Assembly (NCBI RefSeq): GCF_039729145.1
Contig: NZ_CP155793.1
Coordinates: 1,426,001-1,490,000 of the forward strand
Origin: Microbacterium sp. SY138
GTDB taxonomy: Bacteria > Actinomycetota > Actinomycetes > Actinomycetales > Microbacteriaceae
Reading direction: 5' to 3'
DNA length: 64,000 bases
Position numbers and translations under genes: made by a program
Shown: piece after piece, positions 38,781 through 48,686 of the stretch
Layout: each line of letters starts with the position of its first letter
Numbering within the stretch: position 1 is the first letter of the stretch
Notes under the pieces: model-generated
The model's input: the letters and a program-made list of their open reading frames with translations, nothing else
What the model was told of the DNA's origin: nothing
Database searches by the model: none

Positions 38781-39954
38781 GTCCGGCGGTCTCGCGGCCA
38801 GGGTCTCGCTCGGTCGCCGGTTCACCCCGGTGTCGACCGAGTTCCTGCTCATCGCCTCGACCGCGCTGCTCCTCACCCTCTTCGGTCTCGTCATGGTGCT
38901 GTCTGCGACCAGCGCGACAGCCGTCTCCAAGGGGGTCAACCCGATGGATGGCGTGCTGCGCCAGGGCGTGTTCGCGCTGCTCGGCATCCCGCTGATGTTC
39001 CTGATCAGCCGTCTGCCGGTGGACTTCCTGAAGAGGATGGCGTGGCCCGCACTGTTCGGGGCCGTGGCGCTGCAGATGCTCGTGTTCACTCCGCTGGGTA
39101 TCGAGGACGGCGGTAACCGGAACTGGGTCAAGATCGCGGGCTTCACCCTGCAGCCTTCCGAGTTCCTCAAACTGGCCCTCGCGCTCTGGATCGCTGCGGT
39201 GCTGCTGCGCAAGCGCACGATGCTCGGCACCTGGCATCATGTGTTCATCCCCGTGATCCCGGTCGGTGCACTCGCGATCGGCACCGTGCTCGCGGGCAAG
39301 GACCTCGGTACCGCGATGGTGCTGGTGCTCATCCTCCTCGGGTGCCTCTTCTTCTCGGGCGTCAAGCTCCGGCTGTTCATCATCCCGCTGATCCTCGGCG
39401 TCATCGCGGTGCTCGCCTACGCGCTGTCGAGCGAGGACCGCATGCGGCGCATCACCGCGACCTGCGACAACATGGCGCTCTACTACACGGACTGCTACCA
39501 GTCGATCCACGGGATCTGGGGTATGGCCACCGGAGGCATCTTCGGCCTCGGCCTCGGCAACTCCCAGGAGAAGTACGGGTGGCTTCCCGCCGCGGGCAAT
39601 GACTTCATCTTCGCGATCGTCGGCGAGGAGCTCGGCCTGATCGGCTGCATCGTCGTGCTCGCCCTGTTCACGTTCTTCACGATCGGCGCCTTCCACATCA
39701 TCCGCAAGACACCGGATCCGTTCATCCGCGTGGCAGCCGGCGGCATCACCGTGTGGATCGTCGGCCAGGCCGTCATGAACGTCGGCGTCGTGATCGGCGT
39801 CTTCCCGGTGATGGGCGTCCCTCTTCCGTTCATGTCCCAGGGCGGCACGGCCCTGCTCGCGGTGCTCATCGCCTGTGGCGTGCTGCTGGCGTTCGCACGG
39901 ACGATCCCTGTGACCGAGAAGCGGTCAGCCGAGCGGGGTAGGGTCACCAGGTGA
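38749..39954 (+). CDS. ftsW: Peptidoglycan glycosyltransferase FtsW (SEDS family)
   Basis: About 401 residues with ten predicted helices. SEDS motifs: NRNWVKIAGFTLQPSEFLKL, AGKDLGTAMVL, GLGNSQEKYGWLPAAGNDFIFAIVGEELG in two parts, and the final LPFMSQGGTALLA. It polymerises lipid II at the septum with FtsI. ATG 38749 has GGGGGAG about six bases upstream and lies inside murD; the open frame further upstream is murD antiphase sequence. An internal promoter for murG seems to lie at its end. Confidence 0.95.
   Translation: MTQVSRPPRSESGGLAARVSLGRRFTPVSTEFLLIASTALLLTLFGLVMVLSATSATAVSKGVNPMDGVLRQGVFALLGIPLMFLISRLPVDFLKRMAWPALFGAVALQMLVFTPLGIEDGGNRNWVKIAGFTLQPSEFLKLALALWIAAVLLRKRTMLGTWHHVFIPVIPVGALAIGTVLAGKDLGTAMVLVLILLGCLFFSGVKLRLFIIPLILGVIAVLAYALSSEDRMRRITATCDNMALYYTDCYQSIHGIWGMATGGIFGLGLGNSQEKYGWLPAAGNDFIFAIVGEELGLIGCIVVLALFTFFTIGAFHIIRKTPDPFIRVAAGGITVWIVGQAVMNVGVVIGVFPVMGVPLPFMSQGGTALLAVLIACGVLLAFARTIPVTEKRSAERGRVTR
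39939..39944 (+). promoter_or_regulatory. -10 hexamer of a likely leaderless internal promoter (murG)
   Basis: TAGGGT, six bases (CACCAG), then GTG 39951, within the last codons of ftsW. It would let murG and its followers be expressed apart from the upstream cluster. Confidence 0.4.
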
Positions 39955-41027
39955 CTTCGTATCTCCTCGCCGGCGGTGGCACCGCCGGTCATGTCAACCC
40001 CCTGCTCGCCGTCGCGGACGGTCTCCGCGCACGTGATGCCGAAGCCTCCGTGCTCGTGCTCGGCACGGCCGAGGGACTGGAGTCCCGTCTCGTCCCCGCG
40101 CGCGGCTACGAACTGCTGATCGTCGACAAGGTGCCCTTCCCGCGGCGGCCGAACAGGCAGGCCCTGTCGTTCCCGGGGCGGTTCCGTCGGGCCATCGCCC
40201 AGGTGCGCGACCACATCCGTCGGCACGGCATCGACGTGGTGGTGGGCTTCGGCGGATACGCGTCTGCGCCGGCATACGTCGCCGCGCGCCGTGAGGGCGT
40301 GCCGTTCGTGGTGCACGAGGCCAACGCGAAGCCAGGGCTGGCGAACGTGCTCGGGGCACGCCGTGCGGCCGCGGTGGGGGTTGCCTTCGAGGGCACTCCG
40401 CTCCGTGGTGGCGAGGTCGTCGGAATGCCCCTGCGGCGGGAGGTGATCGCCCTCGACCGCGCGGCTTCGCGCGCGGAGGCGGCGGAGTACTTCGGCCTCG
40501 ACGCCGACCGCCCCGTCCTTCTCGTGTTCGGCGGCTCGCTGGGAGCGCAGCGGCTCAACGAGGCGCTCGCGGACTCGTGGCGCGACATCCTGGGCACCGG
40601 TTGGCAGCTGCTGCACGTGACGGGTGAGCGCAGCGACCTCGCCGATCCGGGCGTCGACGGCTACGCGCTGCACCGCTACGTCGACCGCATGGATCTCGCG
40701 TTCGCTCTGGCCGATCTGATCGTCTCCCGTTCCGGGGCAGCGACCGTGAGCGAGATCAGTGCTCTGGGGATCCCCGCGCTGTATGTCCCGTATTCCGTGG
40801 GCAACGGCGAGCAGCGTCTGAACGCCGCCTCGGCCGTTGCTGCAGGGGCCGCAGAGCTGCTCGACGATGCGTCCTTCGACGGTGACGCGGTGCGGCGCAT
40901 CGTCGTCCCTCTGCTCGGAGACGGAGAGCGCATCGCACGGATGGCCGCCGCTGCAGAGACCGCCGGAACCCGCGCCGGAACCGAGAACGTCATCACCCTC
41001 ATCGACCGCGCACTCGTCGCCGTCTGA
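39951..41027 (+). CDS. murG: Lipid II synthase MurG (GT28)
   Basis: 358 residues. N-terminal glycine loop LLAGGGTAGHVNPLLAVAD, VVGFGGYASAPAYVAA, HEANAKPGLANV, the linker GGSLGAQRLNEAL and the UDP-GlcNAc site RSGAATVSEISALGIPALYVP. It adds GlcNAc to lipid I on the inner membrane face. The GTG start overlaps the ftsW stop by four bases. The next gene, murC, starts 40 bases after the stop. Confidence 0.96.
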   Translation: MTSYLLAGGGTAGHVNPLLAVADGLRARDAEASVLVLGTAEGLESRLVPARGYELLIVDKVPFPRRPNRQALSFPGRFRRAIAQVRDHIRRHGIDVVVGFGGYASAPAYVAARREGVPFVVHEANAKPGLANVLGARRAAAVGVAFEGTPLRGGEVVGMPLRREVIALDRAASRAEAAEYFGLDADRPVLLVFGGSLGAQRLNEALADSWRDILGTGWQLLHVTGERSDLADPGVDGYALHRYVDRMDLAFALADLIVSRSGAATVSEISALGIPALYVPYSVGNGEQRLNAASAVAAGAAELLDDASFDGDAVRRIVVPLLGDGERIARMAAAAETAGTRAGTENVITLIDRALVAV

Positions 41028-41067
41028 CGCGGTCGACGAGACCGAAGAAAAGTAGACTGAAGCGGAA

Positions 41068-42468
41068 ATGATCAGACCCGACCTCTCCCTCCCCATTCCC
41101 GAGACGATCACCTCCGCGCACTTCATCGGCATCGGCGGTTCCGGTATGAGCGGTCTCGCGAAGATGTTCCTCGACGCCGGCATCCGCGTCTCTGGTAGCG
41201 ACCGCGCGGACAGCGACAATCTGCGCGCGCTGGCGGCCGCCGGCGCGACGGTGCACGTGGGTCACGACGCCGCTCACCTCGGTGACGCCGACACCGTCGT
41301 GCACACCGGAGCGATCTGGCCGGAGAATCCCGAGTTCGTGACCGCGAAGGCCCGTGGACTCCACGTGATCCACCGGTCGCAGGCCCTGCACTGGCTTATC
41401 GGCACACGTCGTCTCGTCTCCGTCGCCGGCGCCCACGGAAAGACGACGTCGACGGGCATGATCGTCACCGCCCTGCGTGAGCTCGGCGCGGATCCGCACT
41501 TCGTCAACGGCGGCGTGATCGAGCAGCTCGGCACATCCAGCGCGACCGGATCGGGAGAGCTGTTCGTCATCGAAGCCGACGAGTCCGATGGCACGTTCCT
41601 GCTGTACGACACCGCTGTTGCGTTGATCACCAACGTCGATCCCGACCACCTCGATCACTACGGCTCGGATGAGGCCTTCCACCAGGCATTCGTGCAGTTC
41701 GCGGACGCCGCGACGGAGGCGGTCGTGATCTCCAGCGACGACGCGGGTGCGCTGCGGGTCGGTGCCGGTCTCTCTCACCCGAACGTGCTGACGTTCGGTC
41801 AGGCCGAAGGAGCGGATGTACGCGTCACCGACATCGTCGCCGCGGGTCCGGTCGCCGCCACGCTGACGCACGGTGAGGAACAGGCGCGTATGCAGCTCGC
41901 CGTTCCCGGTGTGCACAACGCGATCAATGCGGCGGGGGCCGTGACGGTGTTGCGTGCGCTCGGCTACTCGCTCGCGGAGGCCGTTCGCGCCGTCGAAGGC
42001 TTCGCGGGAACCGTGCGTCGACTGGAGCAGCACGGTGTCGAGCGCGGCGTGACCGTGTACGACGACTATTCGCACCACCCCACGGAGGTGCGGGCTGCAC
42101 TCGAGGCGATGCGCAGCATCGCAGGAGCGGGACGGATCATCGCGATTCAGCAGCCCCACACCTACTCGCGCACTCAGCACATGTACCAGGAGTTCGCCGA
42201 CGTCCTCGAGGAGTTCGCCGATCACACCGTGATGCTCGACGTGTACGGCGCCCGGGAGGACCCCGTGCCCGGTGTCACCGGCGAGTTGGTGAGCGGCGCG
42301 TTCCAGGACCCGTCGCACGTGCACTACGTCGCGGATTGGCAGCAGGCCGCCGACTACACCGCCGCCGTTGCACGGGAAGGTGACTTCATCGTCACGCTCG
42401 GCTGCGGAAACGTCTACCAGATCATCCCGCAGGTCCTGGATTCGCTGCGTCGGACCGACGGGGCATAG
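41068..42468 (+). CDS. murC: UDP-MurNAc--L-alanine ligase MurC
   Basis: 466 residues. Start region [25 protein letters not shown] loop [44 protein letters not shown] and [11 protein letters not shown]. It adds L-alanine to UDP-MurNAc. TAGACT (41053-41058) stands nine bases upstream of the ATG, so a short-leader or leaderless start is possible; GAAGCGGAA in between is a poor ribosome binding site. Confidence 0.96.
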   Translation: MIRPDLSLPIPETITSAHFIGIGGSGMSGLAKMFLDAGIRVSGSDRADSDNLRALAAAGATVHVGHDAAHLGDADTVVHTGAIWPENPEFVTAKARGLHVIHRSQALHWLIGTRRLVSVAGAHGKTTSTGMIVTALRELGADPHFVNGGVIEQLGTSSATGSGELFVIEADESDGTFLLYDTAVALITNVDPDHLDHYGSDEAFHQAFVQFADAATEAVVISSDDAGALRVGAGLSHPNVLTFGQAEGADVRVTDIVAAGPVAATLTHGEEQARMQLAVPGVHNAINAAGAVTVLRALGYSLAEAVRAVEGFAGTVRRLEQHGVERGVTVYDDYSHHPTEVRAALEAMRSIAGAGRIIAIQQPHTYSRTQHMYQEFADVLEEFADHTVMLDVYGAREDPVPGVTGELVSGAFQDPSHVHYVADWQQAADYTAAVAREGDFIVTLGCGNVYQIIPQVLDSLRRTDGA

Positions 42469-42471
42469 CCG

Positions 42472-43419
42472 ATGCGTCGGCCTGCACCGCTTCCGACCAC
42501 CCCGGAGAGTCCGGGGGAGAAGGACGCCGCGCCGGGGGCGAAGTCCCGCAGGCGGCGACGCGATGCTGAAGCGGAGGAGGAGTTCTCGGCCGCCGATGAC
42601 GTGATGTCCGATGACGTGACGCCCGAGGAGCACAGGGATGACACGTCGACGGACGATCCGCAGCCGACGTCGACGAGGGACGTCTGGCGCGCAGCCCGCG
42701 CACGACGCAAGGCGCTTCGCGCCGAGATCCGTCGTTTCACGCAGCGCTCCAGACGGCGCAGGATCGTGTGGCTGAGCAGCATCGGCGCCGCACTCCTGCT
42801 CGTCGGGGGCAGTGTCGCCGCGGCCTACAGTCCGCTCTTCGCCGTTCAGAAGATCAGCGTCGCCGGGGCCACGACTCTCGACCCCGCAGCCATCGAGGCC
42901 GCGCTCGGCGACCAGCTCGGAACCCCGCTCGCGCTCGTCGACTCCAGCAAGGTGAAGGCCGCGTTGCTGGCCTTCCCCCTCATCGAGACCTATTCCCTCG
43001 AAGCACGTCCACCACATGACCTGACCGTGCGCATCGTGGAACGCACTCCGGTCGGCGTCATCCGTTCGGACGCCGGGTACACGCTGGTCGATGCCGCCGG
43101 TGTCGCCCTCTCCACCACCTCGGATCAGCCTGCGGGGCAGCCGGTGATCGACGTCCCGGGCGGCGTCGACTCGGCGGCGTTCCGCAGCGCAGGTCTCGTG
43201 GTGCGCTCGCTCCCCGCCGAAATCCGTGCGGCGCTGACGGAGATCAGCGCGCGCACCGCCGACGACGTGACTCTCACGCTCAACAGCGGGTTGAGTGTGG
43301 TGTGGGGGAGCGCTGAGGAGTCCGCGCTGAAGGCCGTCGTCCTCTCGAAGGCGATGGCCTCGAACCCCGAAGCCGCGTCGATCGACGTCACTTCCCCCGA
43401 AGTCGCCGTCGTCGGCTGA
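42472..43419 (+). CDS. ftsQ: Division protein FtsQ/DivIB
   Basis: 315 residues: a long, charged cytoplasmic N-terminus of about 95 residues (many Arg and Glu/Asp), one membrane helix ([21 protein letters not shown]), a POTRA domain starting [26 protein letters not shown] in two parts, and a beta domain with [24 protein letters not shown]. It scaffolds FtsL/FtsB and the septal synthase. It begins three bases after the murC stop. ftsZ follows after 164 bases with its own control region. Confidence 0.92.
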   Translation: MRRPAPLPTTPESPGEKDAAPGAKSRRRRRDAEAEEEFSAADDVMSDDVTPEEHRDDTSTDDPQPTSTRDVWRAARARRKALRAEIRRFTQRSRRRRIVWLSSIGAALLLVGGSVAAAYSPLFAVQKISVAGATTLDPAAIEAALGDQLGTPLALVDSSKVKAALLAFPLIETYSLEARPPHDLTVRIVERTPVGVIRSDAGYTLVDAAGVALSTTSDQPAGQPVIDVPGGVDSAAFRSAGLVVRSLPAEIRAALTEISARTADDVTLTLNSGLSVVWGSAEESALKAVVLSKAMASNPEAASIDVTSPEVAVVG

Positions 43420-43517
43420 TCCCTTTCTCGGGGAATGGGGCGACACGCCCGTGTCTTCGCGCGAACGCGGCCGGGCGGCGCTTACCTTCGATCAAAGAGA
43501 ACGCAATACCGGGAAAT

Positions 43518-43546
43518 ACTTTACACCTCTACTTGAGGTTTAAGGT
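43518..43546. promoter_or_regulatory. 29-bp palindrome upstream of ftsZ (candidate FtsR operator)
   Basis: ACTTTACACCTC, five bases, GAGGTTTAAGGT: two 12-base arms with 10 of 12 positions complementary. Long dyads with a short AT-rich centre placed inside a promoter are typical of MerR-family operators. The MerR protein FtsR activates ftsZ in Corynebacterium glutamicum and an orthologue is encoded at 13029-13715. The regulator assignment is an inference. The dyad ends 37 bases before the ftsZ start. Confidence 0.55.
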
Positions 43547-43583
43547 TCACCCACTTCCAGGCTCGAATAATCGGAGGCCGGCC

Positions 43584-44726
43584 ATGAGCCAGAACCAGAA
43601 CTACCTCGCCGTGATCAAGGTCGTCGGCGTCGGCGGTGGCGGCGTCAACGCCGTGAACCGCATGATCGATCTCGGCCTCCGCGGAGTCGAGTTCATCGCC
43701 GTGAACACCGACGCGCAGGCGCTGCTCATGAGCGACGCCGACGTCAAGCTCGACGTGGGTCGCGAACTCACCCGCGGTCTCGGTGCCGGTGCCGACCCCG
43801 AGGTGGGCCGACGCGCCGCAGAGGATCATGCCGAGGAGATCGAGCAGGCTCTGACCGGTGCGGACATGGTCTTCGTGACGGCCGGCGAGGGCGGTGGCAC
43901 CGGAACCGGTGGCGCGCCCGTCGTGGCACGCATCGCGAAGTCCATCGGCGCCCTCACCATCGGTGTCGTGACGAAGCCGTTCTCGTTCGAGGGTCGCCGC
44001 CGCCAGAGCCAGGCCGAAGCCGGTGTCTCCAAGCTCAAGGAAGAGGTCGACACCCTCATCGTGGTGCCGAATGACCGCCTCCTCGAGATCAGCGACCGCG
44101 GCATCTCGATGATCGAGGCCTTCGCCACGGCCGACCAGGTGCTCCTCGCCGGTGTGCAGGGGATCACCGACCTGATCACGACTCCGGGTCTCATCAACCT
44201 CGACTTCGCCGACGTGAAGTCGGTCATGCAGGGTGCGGGATCCGCGCTCATGGGCATCGGCTCCGCTCGCGGGGCCGACCGTGCCATCAAAGCTGCGGAG
44301 CTGGCCGTGGAGTCTCCGCTCCTGGAAGCGAGCATCGAAGGTGCGCACGGCGTGCTGCTCTCGATCCAGGGCGGCTCGAACCTCGGGATCTTCGAGATCC
44401 ACGATGCGGCCGACCTCGTCAAGGAAGCCGCCCACCCCGAAGCCAACATCATCTTCGGTACGGTCATCGACGACACGCTCGGCGATGAGGTGCGGGTGAC
44501 GGTGATCGCGGCCGGCTTCGACGGCGGCGAGCCCTCCCTCCGGCTGGACCCGATGGTCGTTTCGCGGCCGTCCACGACGTCGCTTCCCGAGGTCGCGCTC
44601 ACGGACGAGCCCGAGAGCAAGAGCGAGACGGTTCAGCCTGAGCCCGTGCAGCAGCGCGTGCCGGCCACCAGCATCGAGCCGGCATTCGCCGATGACGACA
44701 TCGACATCCCCGAATTCCTGAAGTGA
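43584..44726 (+). CDS. ftsZ: Cell division GTPase FtsZ
   Basis: 380 residues. Tubulin-like GTPase with [32 protein letters not shown] (GTP loop), a T7 loop [20 protein letters not shown] in parts, and a C-terminal tail peptide [10 protein letters not shown] for binding SepF and other partners. ATG 43584 has TCGGAGG upstream; the frame is open for 17 more codons without support. The 164-base region before it holds the dyad at 43518 and a smaller palindrome near 43442-43455. The end overlaps yggS (GTGA). Confidence 0.97.
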   Translation: MSQNQNYLAVIKVVGVGGGGVNAVNRMIDLGLRGVEFIAVNTDAQALLMSDADVKLDVGRELTRGLGAGADPEVGRRAAEDHAEEIEQALTGADMVFVTAGEGGGTGTGGAPVVARIAKSIGALTIGVVTKPFSFEGRRRQSQAEAGVSKLKEEVDTLIVVPNDRLLEISDRGISMIEAFATADQVLLAGVQGITDLITTPGLINLDFADVKSVMQGAGSALMGIGSARGADRAIKAAELAVESPLLEASIEGAHGVLLSIQGGSNLGIFEIHDAADLVKEAAHPEANIIFGTVIDDTLGDEVRVTVIAAGFDGGEPSLRLDPMVVSRPSTTSLPEVALTDEPESKSETVQPEPVQQRVPATSIEPAFADDDIDIPEFLK

Positions 44727-45430
44727 CGTCCTCGGTCGACGCGGCCGAGCCTTCCGGCCTGGCTGCGCGGCTGTCGGCGATCGACGAGAAGATCGCCGCC
44801 GCCGCGCAGGCGGCCGGACGGAGCTCCGAGGAGATCACCCGGATCGTGGTGACGAAGTTCCACCCGGCGTCATTGGTCCGTGCCCTGCACGGGCTGGGCG
44901 TGAAGGACGTCGGCGAGAACCGCCAGCAGGAGTTGTCGGCGAAGGAAGCAGAAGTCGCAGCACCCGATCTGCGCTGGCACTTCATCGGCCAGGGGCAGAC
45001 GAACAAGGCGGCGGCGATCCGCCGCAGTGCGGACGTCGTGCACTCGGTCGATCGAGACCGGTTCGCGGATGCTCTGCACCGCGCAGCGGACGATGACGGT
45101 CGGCTCGATGTTCTCGTCCAGGTCAATCTCACCGACGACCCCGGTCGTGGGGGAGTCGTGCCGGCTCAGGCGGTCGCCCTCGCGGAGCATGTCCTGGCCC
45201 TGCCGTCGTTGCGGCTGCGCGGCGTCATGGCCGTGGCGCCCCTCGATGAGGAACCCGCTTCCGCTTTCGCTCGTCTGCACGACATCGCCGACAGCGTGCG
45301 TGCGATCGACTCAACCGCGTCGTGGATCTCAGCCGGGATGACCGGAGACTTCGCCGAGGCGATCGCCGCCGGCGCGACACACCTGCGGATCGGTTCCGCA
45401 ATCACCGGCCCCCGGCCCGACCGGGGTTAA
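44723..45430 (+). CDS. YggS-family pyridoxal phosphate homeostasis protein
   Basis: 235 residues, single alanine-racemase-like barrel. The PLP lysine lies in [29 protein letters not shown] and [25 protein letters not shown] are family motifs. It keeps free PLP low and affects amino acid pools. The GTG start overlaps the ftsZ stop by four bases, the standard ftsZ-yggS-sepF order of Gram-positive bacteria. Confidence 0.93.
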   Translation: MTSSVDAAEPSGLAARLSAIDEKIAAAAQAAGRSSEEITRIVVTKFHPASLVRALHGLGVKDVGENRQQELSAKEAEVAAPDLRWHFIGQGQTNKAAAIRRSADVVHSVDRDRFADALHRAADDDGRLDVLVQVNLTDDPGRGGVVPAQAVALAEHVLALPSLRLRGVMAVAPLDEEPASAFARLHDIADSVRAIDSTASWISAGMTGDFAEAIAAGATHLRIGSAITGPRPDRG

Positions 45431-45473
45431 CCTGTGAAAAGACCAGCCCGACACGTTCGAACCGGAGGACACG

Positions 45474-45953
45474 ATGGGTAACCCACTGAAGAAGACCATG
45501 GTGTATCTCGGCCTCGCCGATGAAGAAGAGGTCTACGAGGAAGAGACGCAGGCACCCGCCCGCGCTCACCGCGAGCGTGACCGTGACCGTGACCGCGAGG
45601 AGTCGGCACCGGCCCCCGTCACGCCGTTGCGCCGCCCCGTCGCCGTCCGCCAGCCGTCTGCAGGAGCCGTGAACGAGATTCTCACCGTCCACCCGAAGCA
45701 GTACCGCGACGCCCAGCTGATCGCGGAGAGCTTCCGCGAGGGCGTCCCGGTCATCATCAACCTCTCGCAGATGAGCGATGCCGACGCGCGCCGCCTCATC
45801 GACTTCGCGAGTGGGCTCTCCCTCGGCCTCTACGGCCGGATCGAGCGCGTGACCTCGAAGGTGTTCCTGCTGTCGCCGGAGAACATCGCCGTATCGGGTC
45901 ACGGGGGCATCGCACACGCAGACGCCGAGTCTGCGGGCTTCGACCAGTCGTAG
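45474..45953 (+). CDS. sepF: Cell division protein SepF
   Basis: 159 residues. Conserved N-terminal start [19 protein letters not shown], a linker with an Arg/Asp run ([10 protein letters not shown]), and the C-terminal domain with [38 protein letters not shown] and the KVFLLSP end. SepF tethers FtsZ to the membrane and binds its C-terminal tail; actinobacteria lack FtsA and depend on it. The linker length (about 35 residues) is normal. TTAACCT near 45427 may be the -10 and CCGGAGGA the ribosome binding site. Confidence 0.95.
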   Translation: MGNPLKKTMVYLGLADEEEVYEEETQAPARAHRERDRDRDREESAPAPVTPLRRPVAVRQPSAGAVNEILTVHPKQYRDAQLIAESFREGVPVIINLSQMSDADARRLIDFASGLSLGLYGRIERVTSKVFLLSPENIAVSGHGGIAHADAESAGFDQS

Positions 45954-45956
45954 CCC

Positions 45957-46256
45957 GTGCAGCTGGTCTCCGTCCTCGCGAGCATCGTCCATCTGGTGCT
46001 CCTGCTGTACGTCTTCGTGTTGTTCGCGCGCCTGATCCTGGACTACATTCCGATGTTCAATCGCGAATGGCGTCCGAAGGGATTCGGGCTCGTGCTCGCC
46101 GAGGCCGTCTACACTCTCACCGATCCGCCCATCCGGTTCTTCCGGCGGATCATCCCGCCACTGCGGATCGGCTCGCTCTCGCTCGACTTCGGCTTCGCGC
46201 TGACTCTGCTGATCGTCCTGATTCTGATGAACGTCGTCGGGCTGTTCATCCGCTGA
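45957..46256 (+). CDS. YggT-family membrane protein
   Basis: 99 residues with two hydrophobic segments (VLASIVHLVLLLYVFVLFARLIL and FALTLLIVLILMNVVGLFI, each a membrane helix), and the family motif TDPPIRFFRRIIPP between them. It starts three bases after the sepF stop with GTG, so it is in the same operon. The exact function is unknown; the gene is conserved between sepF and divIVA in Gram-positive bacteria, which points to wall growth or division. Confidence 0.9.
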   Translation: MQLVSVLASIVHLVLLLYVFVLFARLILDYIPMFNREWRPKGFGLVLAEAVYTLTDPPIRFFRRIIPPLRIGSLSLDFGFALTLLIVLILMNVVGLFIR

Positions 46257-46437
46257 AATCCCGGCGTGTCCCCTGATCCGGTGGCTGCGACTTCTCCCAC
46301 TCTGGGTGTCGTGACATCGCGGCGCCAATGCTCGGGGGCTATGCTGGCACCCAGGTGCGCGCCCCGGGTTCGCGCCACATCACGACCACGCCATACATCG
46401 ATACTGGCAATCGAACTCATCGAAAGAGGAGCCACCC

Positions 46438-47025
46438 ATGGCACTTACCCCGGATGACGTCGTCACCAAGCAGTTCCAGCACGTCCGCTTCAAGGACGGC
46501 TTCGACCCGGACGAGGTGGACGACTTCCTCGACGAGATCGTCATCGAGTGGCGCAAGGCTCTCGAGGAGAACGTGGAGCTGAAGGCCAAGCTGGCCGCGT
46601 ACGAGTCCGGTGCTGCTCCTGAAGCCGCCGCGCCCGCCGCTGTCGAGGCTCCCGCCCCCGTGGCCGAGGTCCCGGCGGAGCCCGCTCCGACCGGTTCCGC
46701 GACCGCGACCGCTGGCATCATCGAACTCGCACAGCGTCTGCACGACGAGCATGTCGCCGAGGGCGAGGCGAAGCGGAACGCGCTCATCGCGGAGGCCGAG
46801 ACCGAGGTCGCCCGCATCCGCACCGAGGCCGAGGCCAAGCAGCGCGAGGAGTCCGCACGACTCGAGCGCGAGCGCAACACTCTCGAGGCTCGTATCACCG
46901 AACTCCGCAACTTCGAGCGCGACTACCGCTCGCAGCTGCGCGGCTACATCGAGGGTCAGCTCCGCGAGCTCGACGAGAAGTCGACCTCCACGGACTCGAC
47001 ACCCGTTTCCGCGATCGGTCTGTAA
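46438..47025 (+). CDS. divIVA: DivIVA/Wag31 polar growth protein
   Basis: 195 residues. The N-terminal membrane-binding domain reads LTPDDVVTKQFQHVRFKDGFDPDEVDDFL in two parts, with the intertwined-loop residues; a linker rich in Ala/Pro (GAAPEAAAPAAVEAPAP) and a long C-terminal coiled coil (EAEAKQREESARLERERNTLEARI and on) follow. It organises pole growth and septum-pole transition. A strong AAAGAGGAG precedes ATG 46438. The 180 bases upstream contain TATGCT (46340-46345), a possible -10 for its own promoter with a leader of about 90 bases. Confidence 0.95.
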   Translation: MALTPDDVVTKQFQHVRFKDGFDPDEVDDFLDEIVIEWRKALEENVELKAKLAAYESGAAPEAAAPAAVEAPAPVAEVPAEPAPTGSATATAGIIELAQRLHDEHVAEGEAKRNALIAEAETEVARIRTEAEAKQREESARLERERNTLEARITELRNFERDYRSQLRGYIEGQLRELDEKSTSTDSTPVSAIGL

Positions 47026-47034
47026 GGCGCCCTC

Positions 47035-47715
47035 TTGTCAGGACGCCGTCCCCTTCGTCGGTCGGCGGCCGGTGCGGTCGTTGCGATTCTCGCAGCGCTC
47101 GTACTGGCCGCCGATCAGTTTGTGAAGTACCTCACGATCGAGAACCTCCCCTACCAGGAGCCGGTTCCGGTCCTGGGGGAGTTCCTTCAGCTGTACTACG
47201 TTCGCAACCCCGGGGCGGCGTTCTCCCTGGGATCCGAGGTCACCTGGATCTTCACGATCGCCCTCGCGGTCGTGGCGTGCGTGATCGTCTGGAAGGCGTT
47301 CGGGCTCAAGTCCCGCCTGTGGGCGGTCGTGCTCGGCTGTCTCCTCGGCGGAGTCCTCGGCAACCTCAGTGATCGTCTGTTTCGTGAGCCCGGTTTTCCG
47401 GTGGGGCACGTCGTCGACATGATCTCGATGCCGTGGATGATGCCGGCGATCTTCAACGTCGCCGACATCTTCATCGTGACCGGGATGATCTCGGTCGCGT
47501 TGCTCGTGGTCTTCGGCCTGCGCTTCGACGGTACGCGCGAACGCGATCACGAGATCGTCGAGACCGAGGAAGAAGCCGAAGCCGCCGCGACGGCGGCTGT
47601 CCTGGCGACAGACACCGATGACGACATGCTCGACGCCGATGCTCCCGTGCCGGTGCGTTCGACCGATGACGATTCTCCCTCGGAGGATGCGGCTCCCGCA
47701 TCGGAAGGACGTTGA
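47035..47715 (+). CDS. lspA: Lipoprotein signal peptidase (type II) with acidic tail
   Basis: 226 residues. Four membrane helices and both catalytic aspartates: [22 protein letters not shown] and [26 protein letters not shown] and [12 protein letters not shown] are further family motifs. It cleaves prolipoproteins such as the CtaC precursor encoded later in this window. After the last helix there is an extra tail of about 65 residues rich in Glu, Asp and Ala, not part of the catalytic core (E. coli LspA has 164 residues). TTG start with AAGG upstream; it is coupled to divIVA by a nine-base gap. Confidence 0.93.
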   Translation: MSGRRPLRRSAAGAVVAILAALVLAADQFVKYLTIENLPYQEPVPVLGEFLQLYYVRNPGAAFSLGSEVTWIFTIALAVVACVIVWKAFGLKSRLWAVVLGCLLGGVLGNLSDRLFREPGFPVGHVVDMISMPWMMPAIFNVADIFIVTGMISVALLVVFGLRFDGTRERDHEIVETEEEAEAAATAAVLATDTDDDMLDADAPVPVRSTDDDSPSEDAAPASEGR

Positions 47716-47717
47716 CC

Positions 47718-48638
47718 GTGGAATCGCGGTCCCTGCCGGTTCCGGACGGTTTGGACGGTACCCGCGTCGACGCAGCCTTGGCGAAGCTGATGGGGTTCTC
47801 CCGCACCTTCGCTGCTGACGTCGCCGCAGCAGGGGGAGTACGACTCGACGGCGTGACACTCGACAAGTCCGACCGCCTGCGCGCGGGCGGCTGGCTCGAT
47901 GTCGAATGGCAGCCGAAAGAGGCGCCGAAGATCGTTCCCATCGCCGTGCCGGAGCTCGGCATCGTGTACGACGACGATGACATCATCGTGGTGGACAAGC
48001 CGACGGGGGTCGCCGCCCATCCATCGGTCGGCTGGGAGGGCCCGACGGTCGTCGGAGCGCTGGAGGCCGCCGGCTTCCGCGTCGCGACGAGCGGAGCTTC
48101 CGAGCGTCAGGGGATCGTGCACCGGCTGGACGTCGGCACCAGCGGCCTCATGGTCGTCGCCAAGTCCGAGCACGCGTACACGGTCCTGAAGCAGGCGTTC
48201 AAGGACCGGACGGTCGAGAAGATCTACCACGCCGTGGTCCAGGGGCATCCTGACCCCCTCGCGGGTACCATCGATGCGCCGATCGGCCGGCATCCGAATC
48301 ACTCGTGGAAGTTCGCGGTGGTCCCGGACGGGAAGCCGTCCGTCACCCACTACGAGACGCTCGAGGCCTTCCCCGGCGCGTCGCTTCTCGAGATCCACCT
48401 CGAGACGGGCCGCACGCACCAGATCCGGGTGCACATGGCCGCCCACCGTCATCCGTGCGTCGGCGACCCGCTCTACGGCGCCGATCCCACGATGTCGGCC
48501 CGGCTCGGGCTCACGCGTCAGTGGCTGCACGCGCATCAGCTCGCGTTCGCACACCCGGCGACGGGGGACCGGGTGCAGTTCGAGTCGCCCTACCCTGCCG
48601 ACTTCCAGCACGCGCTCGACGTGCTCCGCGGCGAGTAG
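47718..48638 (+). CDS. RluD/RluA-family pseudouridine synthase
   Basis: 306 residues: S4 RNA-binding domain ([23 protein letters not shown]) followed by the pseudouridine synthase domain with [16 protein letters not shown], the catalytic [15 protein letters not shown] and [20 protein letters not shown]. It modifies uridines of 23S rRNA (RluD-like). GTG 47718 is chosen because GGAAGG is nine bases upstream; TTG 47712 has the same site too close. The pairing lspA-rluD is common in bacteria and ends the cluster. Confidence 0.93.
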   Translation: MESRSLPVPDGLDGTRVDAALAKLMGFSRTFAADVAAAGGVRLDGVTLDKSDRLRAGGWLDVEWQPKEAPKIVPIAVPELGIVYDDDDIIVVDKPTGVAAHPSVGWEGPTVVGALEAAGFRVATSGASERQGIVHRLDVGTSGLMVVAKSEHAYTVLKQAFKDRTVEKIYHAVVQGHPDPLAGTIDAPIGRHPNHSWKFAVVPDGKPSVTHYETLEAFPGASLLEIHLETGRTHQIRVHMAAHRHPCVGDPLYGADPTMSARLGLTRQWLHAHQLAFAHPATGDRVQFESPYPADFQHALDVLRGE

Positions 48639-48686
48639 CCCGCGCCGCCTCCACACGATGTCGGCGGGGTACGCGACACTGAACCC

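Noticed and set aside
40999..43446. 815-codon minus-strand open frame
   Set aside because: Antisense to murC and ftsQ with the same biased composition; a shadow.
43442..43455. Small palindrome after ftsQ as terminator
   Set aside because: Only six base pairs and no T run; too weak to call.
45571..45602. Hexamer repeats (CGTGAC) in the sepF gene as regulatory array
   Set aside because: They encode the Arg/Asp run of the SepF linker in frame; simple coding repeats.
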